DNA of 23,778 nt from an uncultured Dorea sp. Lineage in GTDB: Bacteria; Bacillota; Clostridia; Lachnospirales; Lachnospiraceae. Both the position numbers and the translations under genes were made by a program. Each line of letters starts with the position of its first letter. Position 1 is the first letter of the stretch. A model generated the notes under the pieces. That model worked only from the letters and a program-made list of their open reading frames with translations, did not search any database and was not told where the DNA came from. Below are positions 7,939 to 16,577 of this stretch, in pieces. The stretch spans positions 1-23,778 of the forward strand of contig CAJTZE010000049.1 in assembly GCA_910584265.1 (NCBI GenBank), in the 5' to 3' direction.

Positions 7939-7939
7939 T
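7924..7939. other. 16-base perfect palindrome shared by two convergent stop codons
   Basis: ATTATTTATAAATAAT is its own reverse complement. It contains the TAA stop of the TruA-like gene (7936-7938) and the TAA of the FIVAR protein gene (7925-7927). Both proteins therefore end in the same residues, EIIYK. The pairing is all A/T and has no adjoining T tract, so it is not a convincing intrinsic terminator. Confidence 0.9.
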
Positions 7940-8848
7940 CTCCGTTTCCTTTTTATATTTGATTCCATAAACGGTAATTCCTATAACAACCAAAAGCAGC
8001 AGTGCAGACATCACATAAAGGATCACCGGAACGGGCTCCTTGAACAGCCCCTTTTCCCGCGGGCTCTGGTTCTGCTCTGCTTTTAATTGTGCGCTGTCAG
8101 GAGTCTGATCTTCCAGTGCTCCTGCAGCATTCTGAAGGGCCTGCAGTGCGGCATCCCTCTCCTCATTCGATGCATTCGGATTATTTAAAATCCCTTCTGC
8201 ATTCTTTACGGCCTCTTCCAGAGCCGCCCAGCTCTCAGCTGTATAATTCTTCTTAGAATACCCTTTCACTGTATTTACGAACTGCCGGAGGTTTTCTGTA
8301 TCTGCCGGAGCCGCCGTCTCTCCGGTTCCGCCCTCTGGAACCGCTGTCCCCGGTGCCTCCATGCCTCCTGCCAATGCCGGCTCCGGAAGCCGGTCCAATT
8401 TCACGATCCGTTTGGATGAGCCTTCTGCAAATGTCAGAGAATCTTCTTCTGCTTCCACCGTAAATGCCCCGCCTGACGCGGTAACCTTTCCAAGTGTGAT
8501 CGTCTCCTCTCCTTTTGCAAACAAAGGCTCTCTTCCTGCAATATACAGATTAAGATTTCCTGTTTCTGCCTGATATCTTGCCTCTTGGACCACTGCCTTT
8601 CCAGAAAGTCCAGGATCAAACTGGAACGATGCCTCCAGATTTCCGGCCGCATCCGATGTCACATGCAGGCTGAGGCTCAGAGAAGACAGCAGCTCCCCGT
8701 CCGCACCCGGAAGGGTGAGCCTTACTCTTACACCTTCCCCATCCGTTTCCAAATAGAGAGCTTCCTGTTCACCGGCCCGCACCTGCAGCGGCAGCATCAC
8801 AACAAATGCAAACACCGCCATCAGCATCCCTGTCATATATTTTCTCAT
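7925..8848 (-). CDS. Surface protein: signal peptide, cohesin-like beta domain, FIVAR domain, C-terminal membrane anchor
   Basis: 307 residues from the ATG at 8848, with AAAGGAG just upstream. A longer in-frame reading to 8956 runs into the preceding gene and lacks a signal peptide at its N-terminus. Residues 1-25 form a signal peptide ending VRA. Residues about 28-150 are a beta-rich domain with patterns such as NLNLYIAG, ETITLGKV and DSLTF, resembling cohesin-like sandwiches of clostridial surface proteins; this is an inference from pattern only. A Pro/Gly/Thr/Ala-rich linker (155-185) leads to a FIVAR-type helical module (186-247, with YTAESW, LEEAV and A-L-Q-A-L). Residues 273-296 are a transmembrane segment with a short basic tail. 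There is no LPXTG motif. The gene lies 59 bases downstream of the dockerin-bearing M60 protease, suggesting it anchors or partners it. Confidence 0.8.
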   Translation of the reverse strand: MRKYMTGMLMAVFAFVVMLPLQVRAGEQEALYLETDGEGVRVRLTLPGADGELLSSLSLSLHVTSDAAGNLEASFQFDPGLSGKAVVQEARYQAETGNLNLYIAGREPLFAKGEETITLGKVTASGGAFTVEAEEDSLTFAEGSSKRIVKLDRLPEPALAGGMEAPGTAVPEGGTGETAAPADTENLRQFVNTVKGYSKKNYTAESWAALEEAVKNAEGILNNPNASNEERDAALQALQNAAGALEDQTPDSAQLKAEQNQSPREKGLFKEPVPVILYVMSALLLLVVIGITVYGIKYKKETEIIYK

Positions 8849-8862
8849 GTCCTGCTCCTTTA

Positions 8863-8889
8863 CCGGCGGCAGCCCGGCTTCCCCGCCGG
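8863..8889 (-). other. GC-rich hairpin between the M60 protease gene and the anchor gene
   Basis: CCGGCGG and CCGCCGG form a perfect 7-base stem around a 13-base loop that itself contains AGC/GCT. On the minus strand it lies about seven bases before the AAAGGAG of the anchor gene and has no T tract, so it is not a terminator in that direction. It could protect or process the mRNA, or limit translation of the second gene. Confidence 0.55.
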
Positions 8890-8907
8890 ACCGACGCCTT
8901 TTTTGTA

Positions 8908-11900
8908 CTACTTTCCGCCGCTGATCTGAATATCCGGCAGTTCCTCCGGCATCCATTCAAACAGAGAGTCGCTGACCATCCTCTGTCCTTCATTCGTTTC
9001 GGCATTGTCTACCCGGTACAGCTCTGCCCTGACTTTTTCCAGTGACTGCAGATCCACGGTATCCTCCGGCTGGATCCAATAAATCCATGTTCCGGCGGCA
9101 ACATCCCTGACATTGCCGGTATCCGGTACCTCTGCAAGAATGGTCTGATATGCGTTCAGTTCTCCCCCGGCGCCCCTGCCGCCGACGATATTTCCGTTCT
9201 GGTCATACAGCATGACTACGTTGTAGGCAGGATTTCCCTTATAAATACCGGTAAATACAATGGAGCCTGCCGGAATCACATCCTCTGTTCCGTCTCCATA
9301 TACATAATCCTCGGAGAGCCGTCCGATTGCCGCCGTTCCTTCCTCCGTACGCCTAAAGTCCACATTATCTCCGGTTACCCCCAGCACATCCAGCTCAGAA
9401 ATGGAGATTTCCTTATCCTTCTGTCCCCTAATTTCCAGCTTCAGGGCCGATGTCTTATAAGAAGCAATATTCTTACTTCCTTCCTCGGTAAAATAGATGC
9501 TCTGGGTTTCATTCTCATCGAATTTCCCTTCCGCAGCCTTAATCCATTCACCTTCTTCGTCACGGAGCCAGATGCCGTAATCACTAATCTTAGTTCCTTC
9601 CATAACCGTGTACTTAAAGCCTGTAACCGTAAGCTCCTTATGAAAATCAAGCACCACTTCCGCATCTTCTCCTGCCGTTCCTGTATAAGTGGTGTTATTG
9701 CTGCCGTCAATGGTCTTTTCCTCCGGCCTTGCCGGTTCCGTTCCACAGGAGGTATCCGTATCCTTTTCCCCCTTAACTCCGTCATCCAATGCCAGTATGC
9801 CGTCTGCAGCAACCGTCCAGTTTGTCTTTTCCATGCATCCTGCATGCTCAATCTTAACAGGCTCCAAAAGCTTCGGTGCGGAGCGGTTCAGATATTTATC
9901 TACTACCGTGACCTTGTAGGTTACTACCCGGTTGTTCATTGTCGTCACAATATCACTGAAGGTTCCTGCCAAAGCCTCTTCTCTCGTTACAAACCCGGCC
10001 GTCTCTTCCTCTGTCTTACCTCCAGAAGTGGTACACCGCACAATCTCGTATCCAAGCACATCCTCTTCCGGTATCTGTTTTGCGGTTAATACAAAATCAA
10101 CCTGATTTGCAGATTTCTGATTCACCGATGCAGACGTGTCATCTCCCACTGCATCCACGGTTCCAGCCGCATCGAGCATGCTGCCTCCATGCTCCAGCCG
10201 GTAAACCCGGGAATCATCATTTACGTAATAAATTGCTCTTGTCTCCTTCTCAAACTGGCCGGCATAGCTCTGGGTGGCCTCATCCGGCGTCATGCCCCAG
10301 CGCTCAAAGAATTCCAGCAGATCCTTCTCTGCCGACGCACAGGATAACCTCATAAGAATCTGATCTGTATTACCTGACAGAGTAAGCGGTATGCCGCCCG
10401 GCGCCGGTGCAGAAACCGGATTCCTTGCATAGCTGTCAACCCTTGCAAAAAACAAACTGCGAAGCTGTTCCGCGTGGTCTTCATAGGTTTTATAATTGTA
10501 TCCATTGTCATAAGCCAGATGCAGCTGCCAGTACATGCCGAGCTGCGTAAACACATTGGAGGACTGTCCTTTTGTGCCGGAGGTAACCTTCTGATACACA
10601 TTCTTATATTGGAATCTGACGCTGTCGTTGGTATCCCTCGCCTGTGCAAGCACGGAAAAATAATTGTTGGTGATCTCCGCAACAGCATAAGCCCCCTGAT
10701 TGATACAATGTCCGATCTCATGGGCGATTCCCCAGCCAAAATACTGTCCGCTCTGATACCTTCCGCTTTCGTCAGCCTGTACCGGAACACCGCCTATCAT
10801 GCCGGCCGTTTCATTCCATTCAATACCGATATGATTGCCCGATGCATACATAAATGCACCGGCGAACATCCTCTGATACCGGATATTCAGATGCCGGGAA
10901 GGAAATCTGTCCCGCTCTGCCTCCGCATTATTATTCAGCCCCTTATGCTGGTAAAACAGATACATCATATCTTCCACCGCATCCATGGATCTTATAAGCT
11001 TTCCAGCGCGTTCCTGCACACTGCCGGTTCCGGCTCCTGTCCAGATCTGCTGGGCCGGCAGAGAAAGCATCATCGTATCCAGCATAATATCCGACGCTCC
11101 CAGAATACAATTCGTCGCATCATAATCATATTTGACCAGCTTATTCTCAGACTCTGCGTGATACTTCTCATGCAGCTCTCTGATCTGCTCCATATAACTG
11201 TCAAGCTCTGTAATATAGCGTTCTGCCCTTCTTGTACGCTCCGCCGGGTCTGTGACTCTATAAAGATCCAGAACGGGAACCTGTACGCCTCCGCTCACGC
11301 GGACTGCATAATTTCCTGCTCCGGCCTTACCTGTATACTGAATATACAATGCGCCGCCGGCCTCAGCCTTCATCGTAGACAGCTTCGGAATCGTGATCGT
11401 GTTCCGGCCTATCTTAAGCGGTGTCTGTACCGTCTGGAACATGGAGCCTGATTCTGCATGATACTGGGATGCCACAAGCTGAAGATTCGTGCTCTCCCCG
11501 GTTCTCTTGCTGCTATGGCCCACATAGATCGTAATTTCCTCTCCTGCAGCCGCCGTAACTCCAAGCGGCTGCCATGCATTCAGGCCGCCAAAGCCCCTGC
11601 CTGCATCACTGGTCGTAATACTGCTGTAAATCTCGACCGGCTCGGCAAGGCTGGCACTTAGAATTTCCTCCGCAGTTTTAAGCTCTCTTTCCAAGGCTTC
11701 TTTATCCGGATGGTATTCTCCGCTCACCTCATCCTTCGTCTCAAGCCTGGTCCTGAGTCCGTCAATGGTTTCCTGCGTCACATCATCCTTAAGCTTTGTA
11801 TGGAGCGGATCCGCATAAAGCGCCATAATATCGTCCTCCAGCGGATCATAATGATAGAAATAAATCTCTGAAACGGTATTTGTTCCAGACGCAACAGTCC

Positions 11901-14169
11901 TGGCAAGACCGAACTGAAGCTTCTTAGCACATATTTTCTCCGGCAGCTTAACCATGTAGTAGGTTCTTCCCTGAGTATCTGTCTTTTTCTGGATCGAAAC
12001 ACTGCCTAAGAAATGCTCCGCCCCGTTCTCATCCCAGTAACGCACCTGTATGTAGCCGTAGCTTATATTCTGGACAGAAGCCTCCTGCAGTGCAAATGCC
12101 TCCGTCTCATACGCCTGATCAAATTCATAGATCAGTCCGTCATCTCCGTCTAAGGAATTAAAACCACCGGAATCCCAGCTCCCATGATAGTGATAGGATA
12201 CCGGATCATTATCTACCGTTCCCCATACCGTTCCGGCCTCTGTATCCTTCGGGCTTTCCTCCATGCTTCCCTTTGCCGCCTGCGCACTTATGATATGGCT
12301 GCTGACCTCACCGTCTCCGGCCGCATTGATCCGCTTATATTTCGGCATTTCTGCCGGGTCTGGATTAACCGTCTCCGCCACAGCAGTGATAGACGGTCCG
12401 CTCTCGCCAAGGTCATTCACTCCTGTCACGTAAGCCTCGTACGCCTGATGGTTTTTCAAATTGGAAATCGTATAGCCTGACGCCGTAATTCCCTCAATTT
12501 TCGTAAATTCCTCCGCACCTGATTCCCTGTAATACAGATTATAGGAGTCGGTATCCTTCATGTTCTTCCATGAGGCGTCCACAGCCTTAAACTGTCCTGT
12601 AAGCTTCAGATTATCCGGTGCATCCGGTTTCTTATCCGTCTTTGGCACCGCAGTCACAGGCTCACTGTATCCGCTCCTCCAGGTACCATTTACCGACTGG
12701 ACCTTTACCTCATAATTCTTTTTATTCACAAGCTTATCTTTATCAAAAGAAGAAACCAGAAGGCTGTTACCCTTCACAAACCTTATTTCCTGCTTTCCTT
12801 CACAGGCAATCAGCACTTCATAGCCTGTTACATTCCTGCAGCCGTCCCAGGTTACCGTAAAGCTTTTATTTCCGCTGACTGCGGCAAGATTCTGGGGAAT
12901 ATCCATATCCGGCTCAGAAATCCTCTTCTCCATCCCATTCACAAACGTAACCTTTGAAATCTCAGCAAGATTGTTATTCTTCTCCATGCCCATGATTTTC
13001 AGGGATACTTTCTTTACTGCAATCTGCGGGCCAAGGTTAATGCAGACTGCACCGCCCGCATCCTGCACCACTGTTACGGCACTGGTGTCAAGAAGGAAAT
13101 CCACGCCCTTTCTCACCGGAACTATGGCTGTATGCTCCGTCCCCTCTTCCGTGTAGGTAATCTGAAGCTCAGCCGCAGTAATCCCATTGTCCCCGGTGGG
13201 TTCAATAACGATCCCATCCGCTTCGTAGCTTTTCTCTTCCGGAAATTCAAATTCCACAAATACCGGATGATCCTGCGAGATTTCCTTTCCGTCCTTCCTC
13301 GATAATATTACATTGTCTTCTTCTTTTAACAGGGAGCTTAAACTGCCGTCCACAGAAGTATCGTCATCTGGCTTCATTCCGATCACTGACGCCGGCACAC
13401 TGACTTCAATCGAGGAACTGATGTCCTGACTAATCTGATAACCTTTTACAAAATACTCTAAATCTACAATATCTACAATTCCGTCGCCATTCAAATCCGA
13501 ATTGGGTGACTGCTGTTTTCCTGCCTCAATATCATCTATCAGCTTATGCTTATCTGCATCATCAATCACACCATTTCCATCCACATCTCCCACAAGCAGG
13601 ACGCCTGGGTGGATCTGTTCCTCTTCATAAGAATAACCGCTGACAAATCCTGTGGTAAGCGATACCCCGTATGCCCATCCGTCTACCGCAATTTCCTGCG
13701 TATATCCGGCAAATCCAGGGGCTGACACTGTCAGCGTATAGGTTCCCGCAGGCAGATTTTCAAAAGAAACCGCACCCTGCTCCGCAGACTCCTTAGAATC
13801 TGCCTCCAGTACAATCCTCTGATCCTCCTGTCCAGTAAGCGAAACCGTAAATACTGTTTCCTTATCCAAAACCACCGCCTGGCAGATCGATACATCAATC
13901 TGGCCGTTACTGCCCGTATCCTCCTCTGTCTGTGGTTTCTCATCTTCCTTCTTATCCAGCTCTGCCGCCGCTTCTGCGCCTGCAGCAGAATCCGCCTGCC
14001 CGTCAGGGCTCTCCCCTTCTGTTTTCTCCAGCTCTTCCTGTCCCGCCGCAGACACACTGCTCCCCTCTGTGCTGTCTGCTGCGCCTGCCTCTATCTCTTC
14101 GGCAGATGACGGAAGACACGGAGTGAAAACAAGAACAAGAGCAAGCAGACATGAAATAATCCGCTTCAT
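8908..14169 (-). CDS. Secreted M60-like (enhancin/mucinase) zinc metalloprotease with dockerin, FN3 and F5/8-type modules
   Basis: A 1753-residue secreted protein. Residues 1-23 are a signal peptide (SSA|EE). An acidic low-complexity stretch (25-88) follows, then a carboxypeptidase-regulatory-like beta domain (about 92-165) with NLPAGTYTLTV. A type I dockerin spans 194-244, with Ca loops at 195-206 and 225-236. Two FN3-like modules lie at about 423-510 and 515-602, and a discoidin/F5-8-like region at about 612-790. The M60-like peptidase region is about 845-1290, with HEIGH at 1150-1154 and the third zinc ligand E1165, fitting HExGH-x(8-28)-E. An FN3-like region (about 1340-1440), an F5/8-like region (about 1445-1600) and a beta-rich C-terminus complete it. 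M60 proteases cleave O-glycosylated proteins such as mucins. There is no C-terminal sorting signal, so attachment would rely on the dockerin. GGAG-rich sequence precedes the ATG. Confidence 0.92.
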   Translation of the reverse strand: MKRIISCLLALVLVFTPCLPSSAEEIEAGAADSTEGSSVSAAGQEELEKTEGESPDGQADSAAGAEAAAELDKKEDEKPQTEEDTGSNGQIDVSICQAVVLDKETVFTVSLTGQEDQRIVLEADSKESAEQGAVSFENLPAGTYTLTVSAPGFAGYTQEIAVDGWAYGVSLTTGFVSGYSYEEEQIHPGVLLVGDVDGNGVIDDADKHKLIDDIEAGKQQSPNSDLNGDGIVDIVDLEYFVKGYQISQDISSSIEVSVPASVIGMKPDDDTSVDGSLSSLLKEEDNVILSRKDGKEISQDHPVFVEFEFPEEKSYEADGIVIEPTGDNGITAAELQITYTEEGTEHTAIVPVRKGVDFLLDTSAVTVVQDAGGAVCINLGPQIAVKKVSLKIMGMEKNNNLAEISKVTFVNGMEKRISEPDMDIPQNLAAVSGNKSFTVTWDGCRNVTGYEVLIACEGKQEIRFVKGNSLLVSSFDKDKLVNKKNYEVKVQSVNGTWRSGYSEPVTAVPKTDKKPDAPDNLKLTGQFKAVDASWKNMKDTDSYNLYYRESGAEEFTKIEGITASGYTISNLKNHQAYEAYVTGVNDLGESGPSITAVAETVNPDPAEMPKYKRINAAGDGEVSSHIISAQAAKGSMEESPKDTEAGTVWGTVDNDPVSYHYHGSWDSGGFNSLDGDDGLIYEFDQAYETEAFALQEASVQNISYGYIQVRYWDENGAEHFLGSVSIQKKTDTQGRTYYMVKLPEKICAKKLQFGLARTVASGTNTVSEIYFYHYDPLEDDIMALYADPLHTKLKDDVTQETIDGLRTRLETKDEVSGEYHPDKEALERELKTAEEILSASLAEPVEIYSSITTSDAGRGFGGLNAWQPLGVTAAAGEEITIYVGHSSKRTGESTNLQLVASQYHAESGSMFQTVQTPLKIGRNTITIPKLSTMKAEAGGALYIQYTGKAGAGNYAVRVSGGVQVPVLDLYRVTDPAERTRRAERYITELDSYMEQIRELHEKYHAESENKLVKYDYDATNCILGASDIMLDTMMLSLPAQQIWTGAGTGSVQERAGKLIRSMDAVEDMMYLFYQHKGLNNNAEAERDRFPSRHLNIRYQRMFAGAFMYASGNHIGIEWNETAGMIGGVPVQADESGRYQSGQYFGWGIAHEIGHCINQGAYAVAEITNNYFSVLAQARDTNDSVRFQYKNVYQKVTSGTKGQSSNVFTQLGMYWQLHLAYDNGYNYKTYEDHAEQLRSLFFARVDSYARNPVSAPAPGGIPLTLSGNTDQILMRLSCASAEKDLLEFFERWGMTPDEATQSYAGQFEKETRAIYYVNDDSRVYRLEHGGSMLDAAGTVDAVGDDTSASVNQKSANQVDFVLTAKQIPEEDVLGYEIVRCTTSGGKTEEETAGFVTREEALAGTFSDIVTTMNNRVVTYKVTVVDKYLNRSAPKLLEPVKIEHAGCMEKTNWTVAADGILALDDGVKGEKDTDTSCGTEPARPEEKTIDGSNNTTYTGTAGEDAEVVLDFHKELTVTGFKYTVMEGTKISDYGIWLRDEEGEWIKAAEGKFDENETQSIYFTEEGSKNIASYKTSALKLEIRGQKDKEISISELDVLGVTGDNVDFRRTEEGTAAIGRLSEDYVYGDGTEDVIPAGSIVFTGIYKGNPAYNVVMLYDQNGNIVGGRGAGGELNAYQTILAEVPDTGNVRDVAAGTWIYWIQPEDTVDLQSLEKVRAELYRVDNAETNEGQRMVSDSLFEWMPEELPDIQISGGK

Positions 14170-14213
14170 ACTCCTCTCCTTTCTTCCATGTTCCCCTTCG
14201 TATTTTTGATATT

Positions 14214-14243
14214 AATATATCATGACACCATCATAAATATCAA
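14214..14243 (-). promoter_or_regulatory. Candidate sigma-A promoter for the M60 protease operon
   Basis: Minus strand: TTGATA (14238-14243, five of six matches) and TATATT (14214-14219, five of six) with an 18-base spacer. The -35 overlaps the stop codon of the DeoR-family gene, so the protease can be transcribed independently of it. The leader to the ATG is about 40 bases. Confidence 0.55.
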
Positions 14244-14995
14244 CAGGATTCTATATATATAATCTTAATTCTATCACGTACGATAATCTCTTTTTCCTCC
14301 GGCGTAAACTCCCTGTCGGTCACAACCGCCGTATAATCACCTAATCCGTTAATCTTCACCATAGACTGCCTGCCGAATTTAGAATTATCCACCGCAAGAT
14401 AAGACTTCTCACACCGAAGGGCCGTCTCCCTTTTCAGAAAAGCCTTGTCCACCGTCGGCGTCATAACCTCCAGCCGGTCACTGATAGACGCCGCGCCGAA
14501 GAATCCTGCATCAAACCAGAAATCCATTAGAAGCCCGGTGGCATAATACCCAAGCATGCTTCCCGTAGACTTCTGTACCCGGCCTCCGCACACAAACAGC
14601 TCCGCGCCTCCCTGTTTTACAATCTGAGCAATCTCCAGATCATTGGTAACAACAGTGACTCCCGGTACATTGCAGATCCTTTTGGCAATCTCATAGGTCG
14701 TAGTCCCCGCATCCAGAAATATCGTATCCCCCGTAGAAACCAGTTCCGCGCATCTCTCCGCAATCCTATTCTTCTCTCGTTTATTGCGGATCTGCTTATC
14801 CGCATAGGACACCTCCTGCTTGGCTACCGCTCCGCCGTGGCACCGCTCGATCCTCCCGCTTTCCTCAAGCTTCAGCAGATCCCTGCGGATCGTCATTGCG
14901 CTCACATTCAGCTCCTTTGCAAGCTCCTCCACCTGTACACTGCCGTTTTCCTGTATCAATTCAATAATCTTCGCCTGTCTCTCTGCCGCCAGCAT
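14240..14995 (-). CDS. DeoR/GlpR-family transcriptional regulator
   Basis: 251 residues from the ATG at 14995, seven bases after GGGAGG. The ATG at 15001 is only one base from that site and the in-frame codon at 15046 has none. Residues 1-57 form the DeoR helix-turn-helix (MLAAERQAKIIELI, then VSAMTIRRDLLKLEESGRI, then CHGGA). The rest is the DeoR C-terminal sugar-phosphate sensor domain (DAGTTTYEIA, VTNDLEIA, GYYATG, DNSKFG). Such proteins repress sugar or acid-sugar operons and release DNA on binding a phosphorylated intermediate. It lies between the tetronate cluster and the M60 operon and has its own promoter, so it could control either. The GTTCGTT repeats in the tetronate cluster are plausible targets. 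A typical-length member with no visible defect. Confidence 0.9.
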   Translation of the reverse strand: MLAAERQAKIIELIQENGSVQVEELAKELNVSAMTIRRDLLKLEESGRIERCHGGAVAKQEVSYADKQIRNKREKNRIAERCAELVSTGDTIFLDAGTTTYEIAKRICNVPGVTVVTNDLEIAQIVKQGGAELFVCGGRVQKSTGSMLGYYATGLLMDFWFDAGFFGAASISDRLEVMTPTVDKAFLKRETALRCEKSYLAVDNSKFGRQSMVKINGLGDYTAVVTDREFTPEEKEIIVRDRIKIIYIESC

Positions 14996-15017
14996 ATCCA
15001 TCCCTCCCAACACCCAC

Positions 15018-15046
15018 AATATATAACAAAAATGCACCGCGCGCAA
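15018..15046 (-). promoter_or_regulatory. Candidate promoter of the DeoR-family gene
   Basis: Minus strand TTGCGC (15041-15046) and TATATT (15018-15023) with exactly 17 bases between them. The -10 matches five of six consensus bases, the -35 three of six. It lies between the terminator of the GntP gene and the DeoR start, so the regulator forms its own unit. Confidence 0.5.
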
Positions 15047-15064
15047 TCACATTATCCAAAAGAG

Positions 15065-15102
15065 AAAAAAAAGCGGCGGAAGTCTCTCTCCCGCTGCTTT
15101 TT
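15065..15102 (-). terminator. Terminator of the kinase-PdxA2-GntP transcript
   Basis: AGCAGCGGGAG pairs with CTTCCGCCGCT, with an A/C mismatch and a further imperfect position, around a short AGAGA loop. The stem is followed on the minus strand by a run of T residues. It begins about eight bases after the GntP stop codon. The plus-strand reading also ends in T residues, so it could act in both directions. Confidence 0.8.
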
Positions 15103-15109
15103 CCCCATA

Positions 15110-16513
15110 CTACATGAAAATGCTAAGTACCAGTACCTCTACTACACCAATCGCCCATGCAACGGTGGAGGTCACGGACCAGATTGTAAGCTGATCTTTT
15201 GCTTCCTGAACGCCCAGCGTCCGGTTTACCACCCAGAAGTAGCTGTCGTTAAAGTATCCGAAGAACAGAGAGCCGACACAGCATGCAACCGTTCCAAGAA
15301 GCGGGCTTGTGCCTGCCGCGATCAGGATCGGAGCAGAAATACTTGCCGCTGTTGTCATCGCTACCGTGCCGGAACCCTGGATAAATCTCATTGCCGTTGA
15401 GATTACTAACGGCAGGATGATAATCGGGATCGCAGTCTTTGCAAGCCCTTCTGCCATATAGGTTCCAAGGCCGGAATCCTTAATAATCTGGCCGAGGGCG
15501 CCGCCTCCGCCGGTTACCAGCATGATGATACCTGCCGACATCATGCCCTTTTCCATCTCGCCTACAACCGTCTGCCTGTCAAGGCCGCTGCCCAGGGTAA
15601 AGATGGCAACGATCAGTCCCAGGCCTACGGCAACAATCGGCTGTCCAAGGAAAATCAGGATCTGCATAAAGCCTTCTGTCTGTCCAAGCGCCGTTGCAAC
15701 GGTATTGATTAGGATCAGGATGATCGGCACGATCAGCGGCATGAAGGAAACAAGCGCACCCGGAAGTCCCTCTGTATCCATTGCAAATGCATTCTCATAA
15801 TCCGGCTCCTGATACGGCATCTCTACAATCTCGCCCTCTTGATTCTCAATGCGGTAATATTTCTTAGAAAGAAACATTCTCGCATATGCGATACATCCGA
15901 TCGCCATTGGAATGGAAAGCACGATGGAAAGCAGGATGTACTTACCAACATCTACTCCGAAGATACCGCATACACCAAGAGGACCCGGTGTCGGCGGAAC
16001 CATAGAGTGCGTAATTACAAGACCGGCCGCAAGCGCTACGCCAAGCCCGATCACAGATTTCTTCGTTGCCTTGGATATCGCCTTTGCGATCGGTGCAAGC
16101 ACTACGAAACCAGAATCACAGAAAATCGGAATGGATACAAGGAAACCGGTAAGCGCAAGCGCTTCCTCTTCCCTCTTCCTGCCGAACAGCTTCAGGAACG
16201 TATGAGCCATCGTCTTGGCCGCTCCCGTCACCTCAAACAACTGTCCCATCATAACACCGAAGCCAATGATAATACCGATACTTCCAAGTGTTCCACCAAA
16301 GCCGGAAGTGATCGAATTAACAATGCCAAAGGTTTTTCCGTCCTCAAGCGTAATGTTCACAAGCGGCATTCCGCCGACTACTCCCACAATGACTGTGCAG
16401 ATGATCAGCGCAAGGAATGCCTGCACCTTTGTCTTCAACACCAAGAATACCAATACGATAATACCTATCGCAAGACCAATCAGCATTCTCTGTCCACTAA
16501 GCCCGTTTACCAT
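15110..16513 (-). CDS. GntP-family gluconate/acid-sugar:H+ symporter
   Basis: A 467-residue polytopic membrane protein with about a dozen hydrophobic segments. Family signatures are PIFCDSGFVVL, ITHSMVPPTPGPLG, the glycine-rich GGGGALGQIIKDSG, QGSGTVAMTTAASI and FNDSYFWVVNR. GntP transporters import gluconate and related aldonic acids; several tetronate gene clusters carry a member. Beside PdxA2 and a DUF1537 kinase the substrate is probably D-threonate or a related four-carbon acid. AGGAGG lies nine bases before the ATG. It is the last gene of its transcript, followed by a strong terminator, and is separated from pdxA2 by 96 bases that hold two hairpins. Confidence 0.93.
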   Translation of the reverse strand: MVNGLSGQRMLIGLAIGIIVLVFLVLKTKVQAFLALIICTVIVGVVGGMPLVNITLEDGKTFGIVNSITSGFGGTLGSIGIIIGFGVMMGQLFEVTGAAKTMAHTFLKLFGRKREEEALALTGFLVSIPIFCDSGFVVLAPIAKAISKATKKSVIGLGVALAAGLVITHSMVPPTPGPLGVCGIFGVDVGKYILLSIVLSIPMAIGCIAYARMFLSKKYYRIENQEGEIVEMPYQEPDYENAFAMDTEGLPGALVSFMPLIVPIILILINTVATALGQTEGFMQILIFLGQPIVAVGLGLIVAIFTLGSGLDRQTVVGEMEKGMMSAGIIMLVTGGGGALGQIIKDSGLGTYMAEGLAKTAIPIIILPLVISTAMRFIQGSGTVAMTTAASISAPILIAAGTSPLLGTVACCVGSLFFGYFNDSYFWVVNRTLGVQEAKDQLTIWSVTSTVAWAIGVVEVLVLSIFM

Positions 16514-16530
16514 ACTAATAGACCTCCTCT

Positions 16531-16577
16531 TCCTCTCTTAAAACTACTGTTTTACAGTTCACGCATCCCAAGGATGC
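16531..16577 (-). other. Two small hairpins in the pdxA2-gntP gap
   Basis: GCATCC and GGATGC form a perfect 6-base stem with a 3-base loop (16563-16577). Downstream on the minus strand, ACTGT and ACAGT form a 5-base stem with an AAA loop (about 16540-16552). Neither is followed directly by a T tract, so simple termination is unlikely. They may act in mRNA processing or tune expression of the transporter. Confidence 0.4.

Noticed and set aside
7925..8848. Sortase (LPXTG) anchoring of the FIVAR protein
   Set aside because: No LPXTG-like motif precedes the C-terminal hydrophobic segment; the tail is a simple membrane anchor with basic residues.
10474..11451. 325-codon plus-strand open frame opposite the M60 protease gene
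   Set aside because: It lies wholly antisense to the catalytic part of a well-supported gene, gives a composition without recognisable domains and has no ribosome binding site; it is a codon-bias shadow.
14211..14243. ATATTAATAT and ATGATGGTGTCATGAT near the protease promoter, considered as operators
   Set aside because: The first is short and all A/T; the second is not a true inverted repeat when checked base by base.
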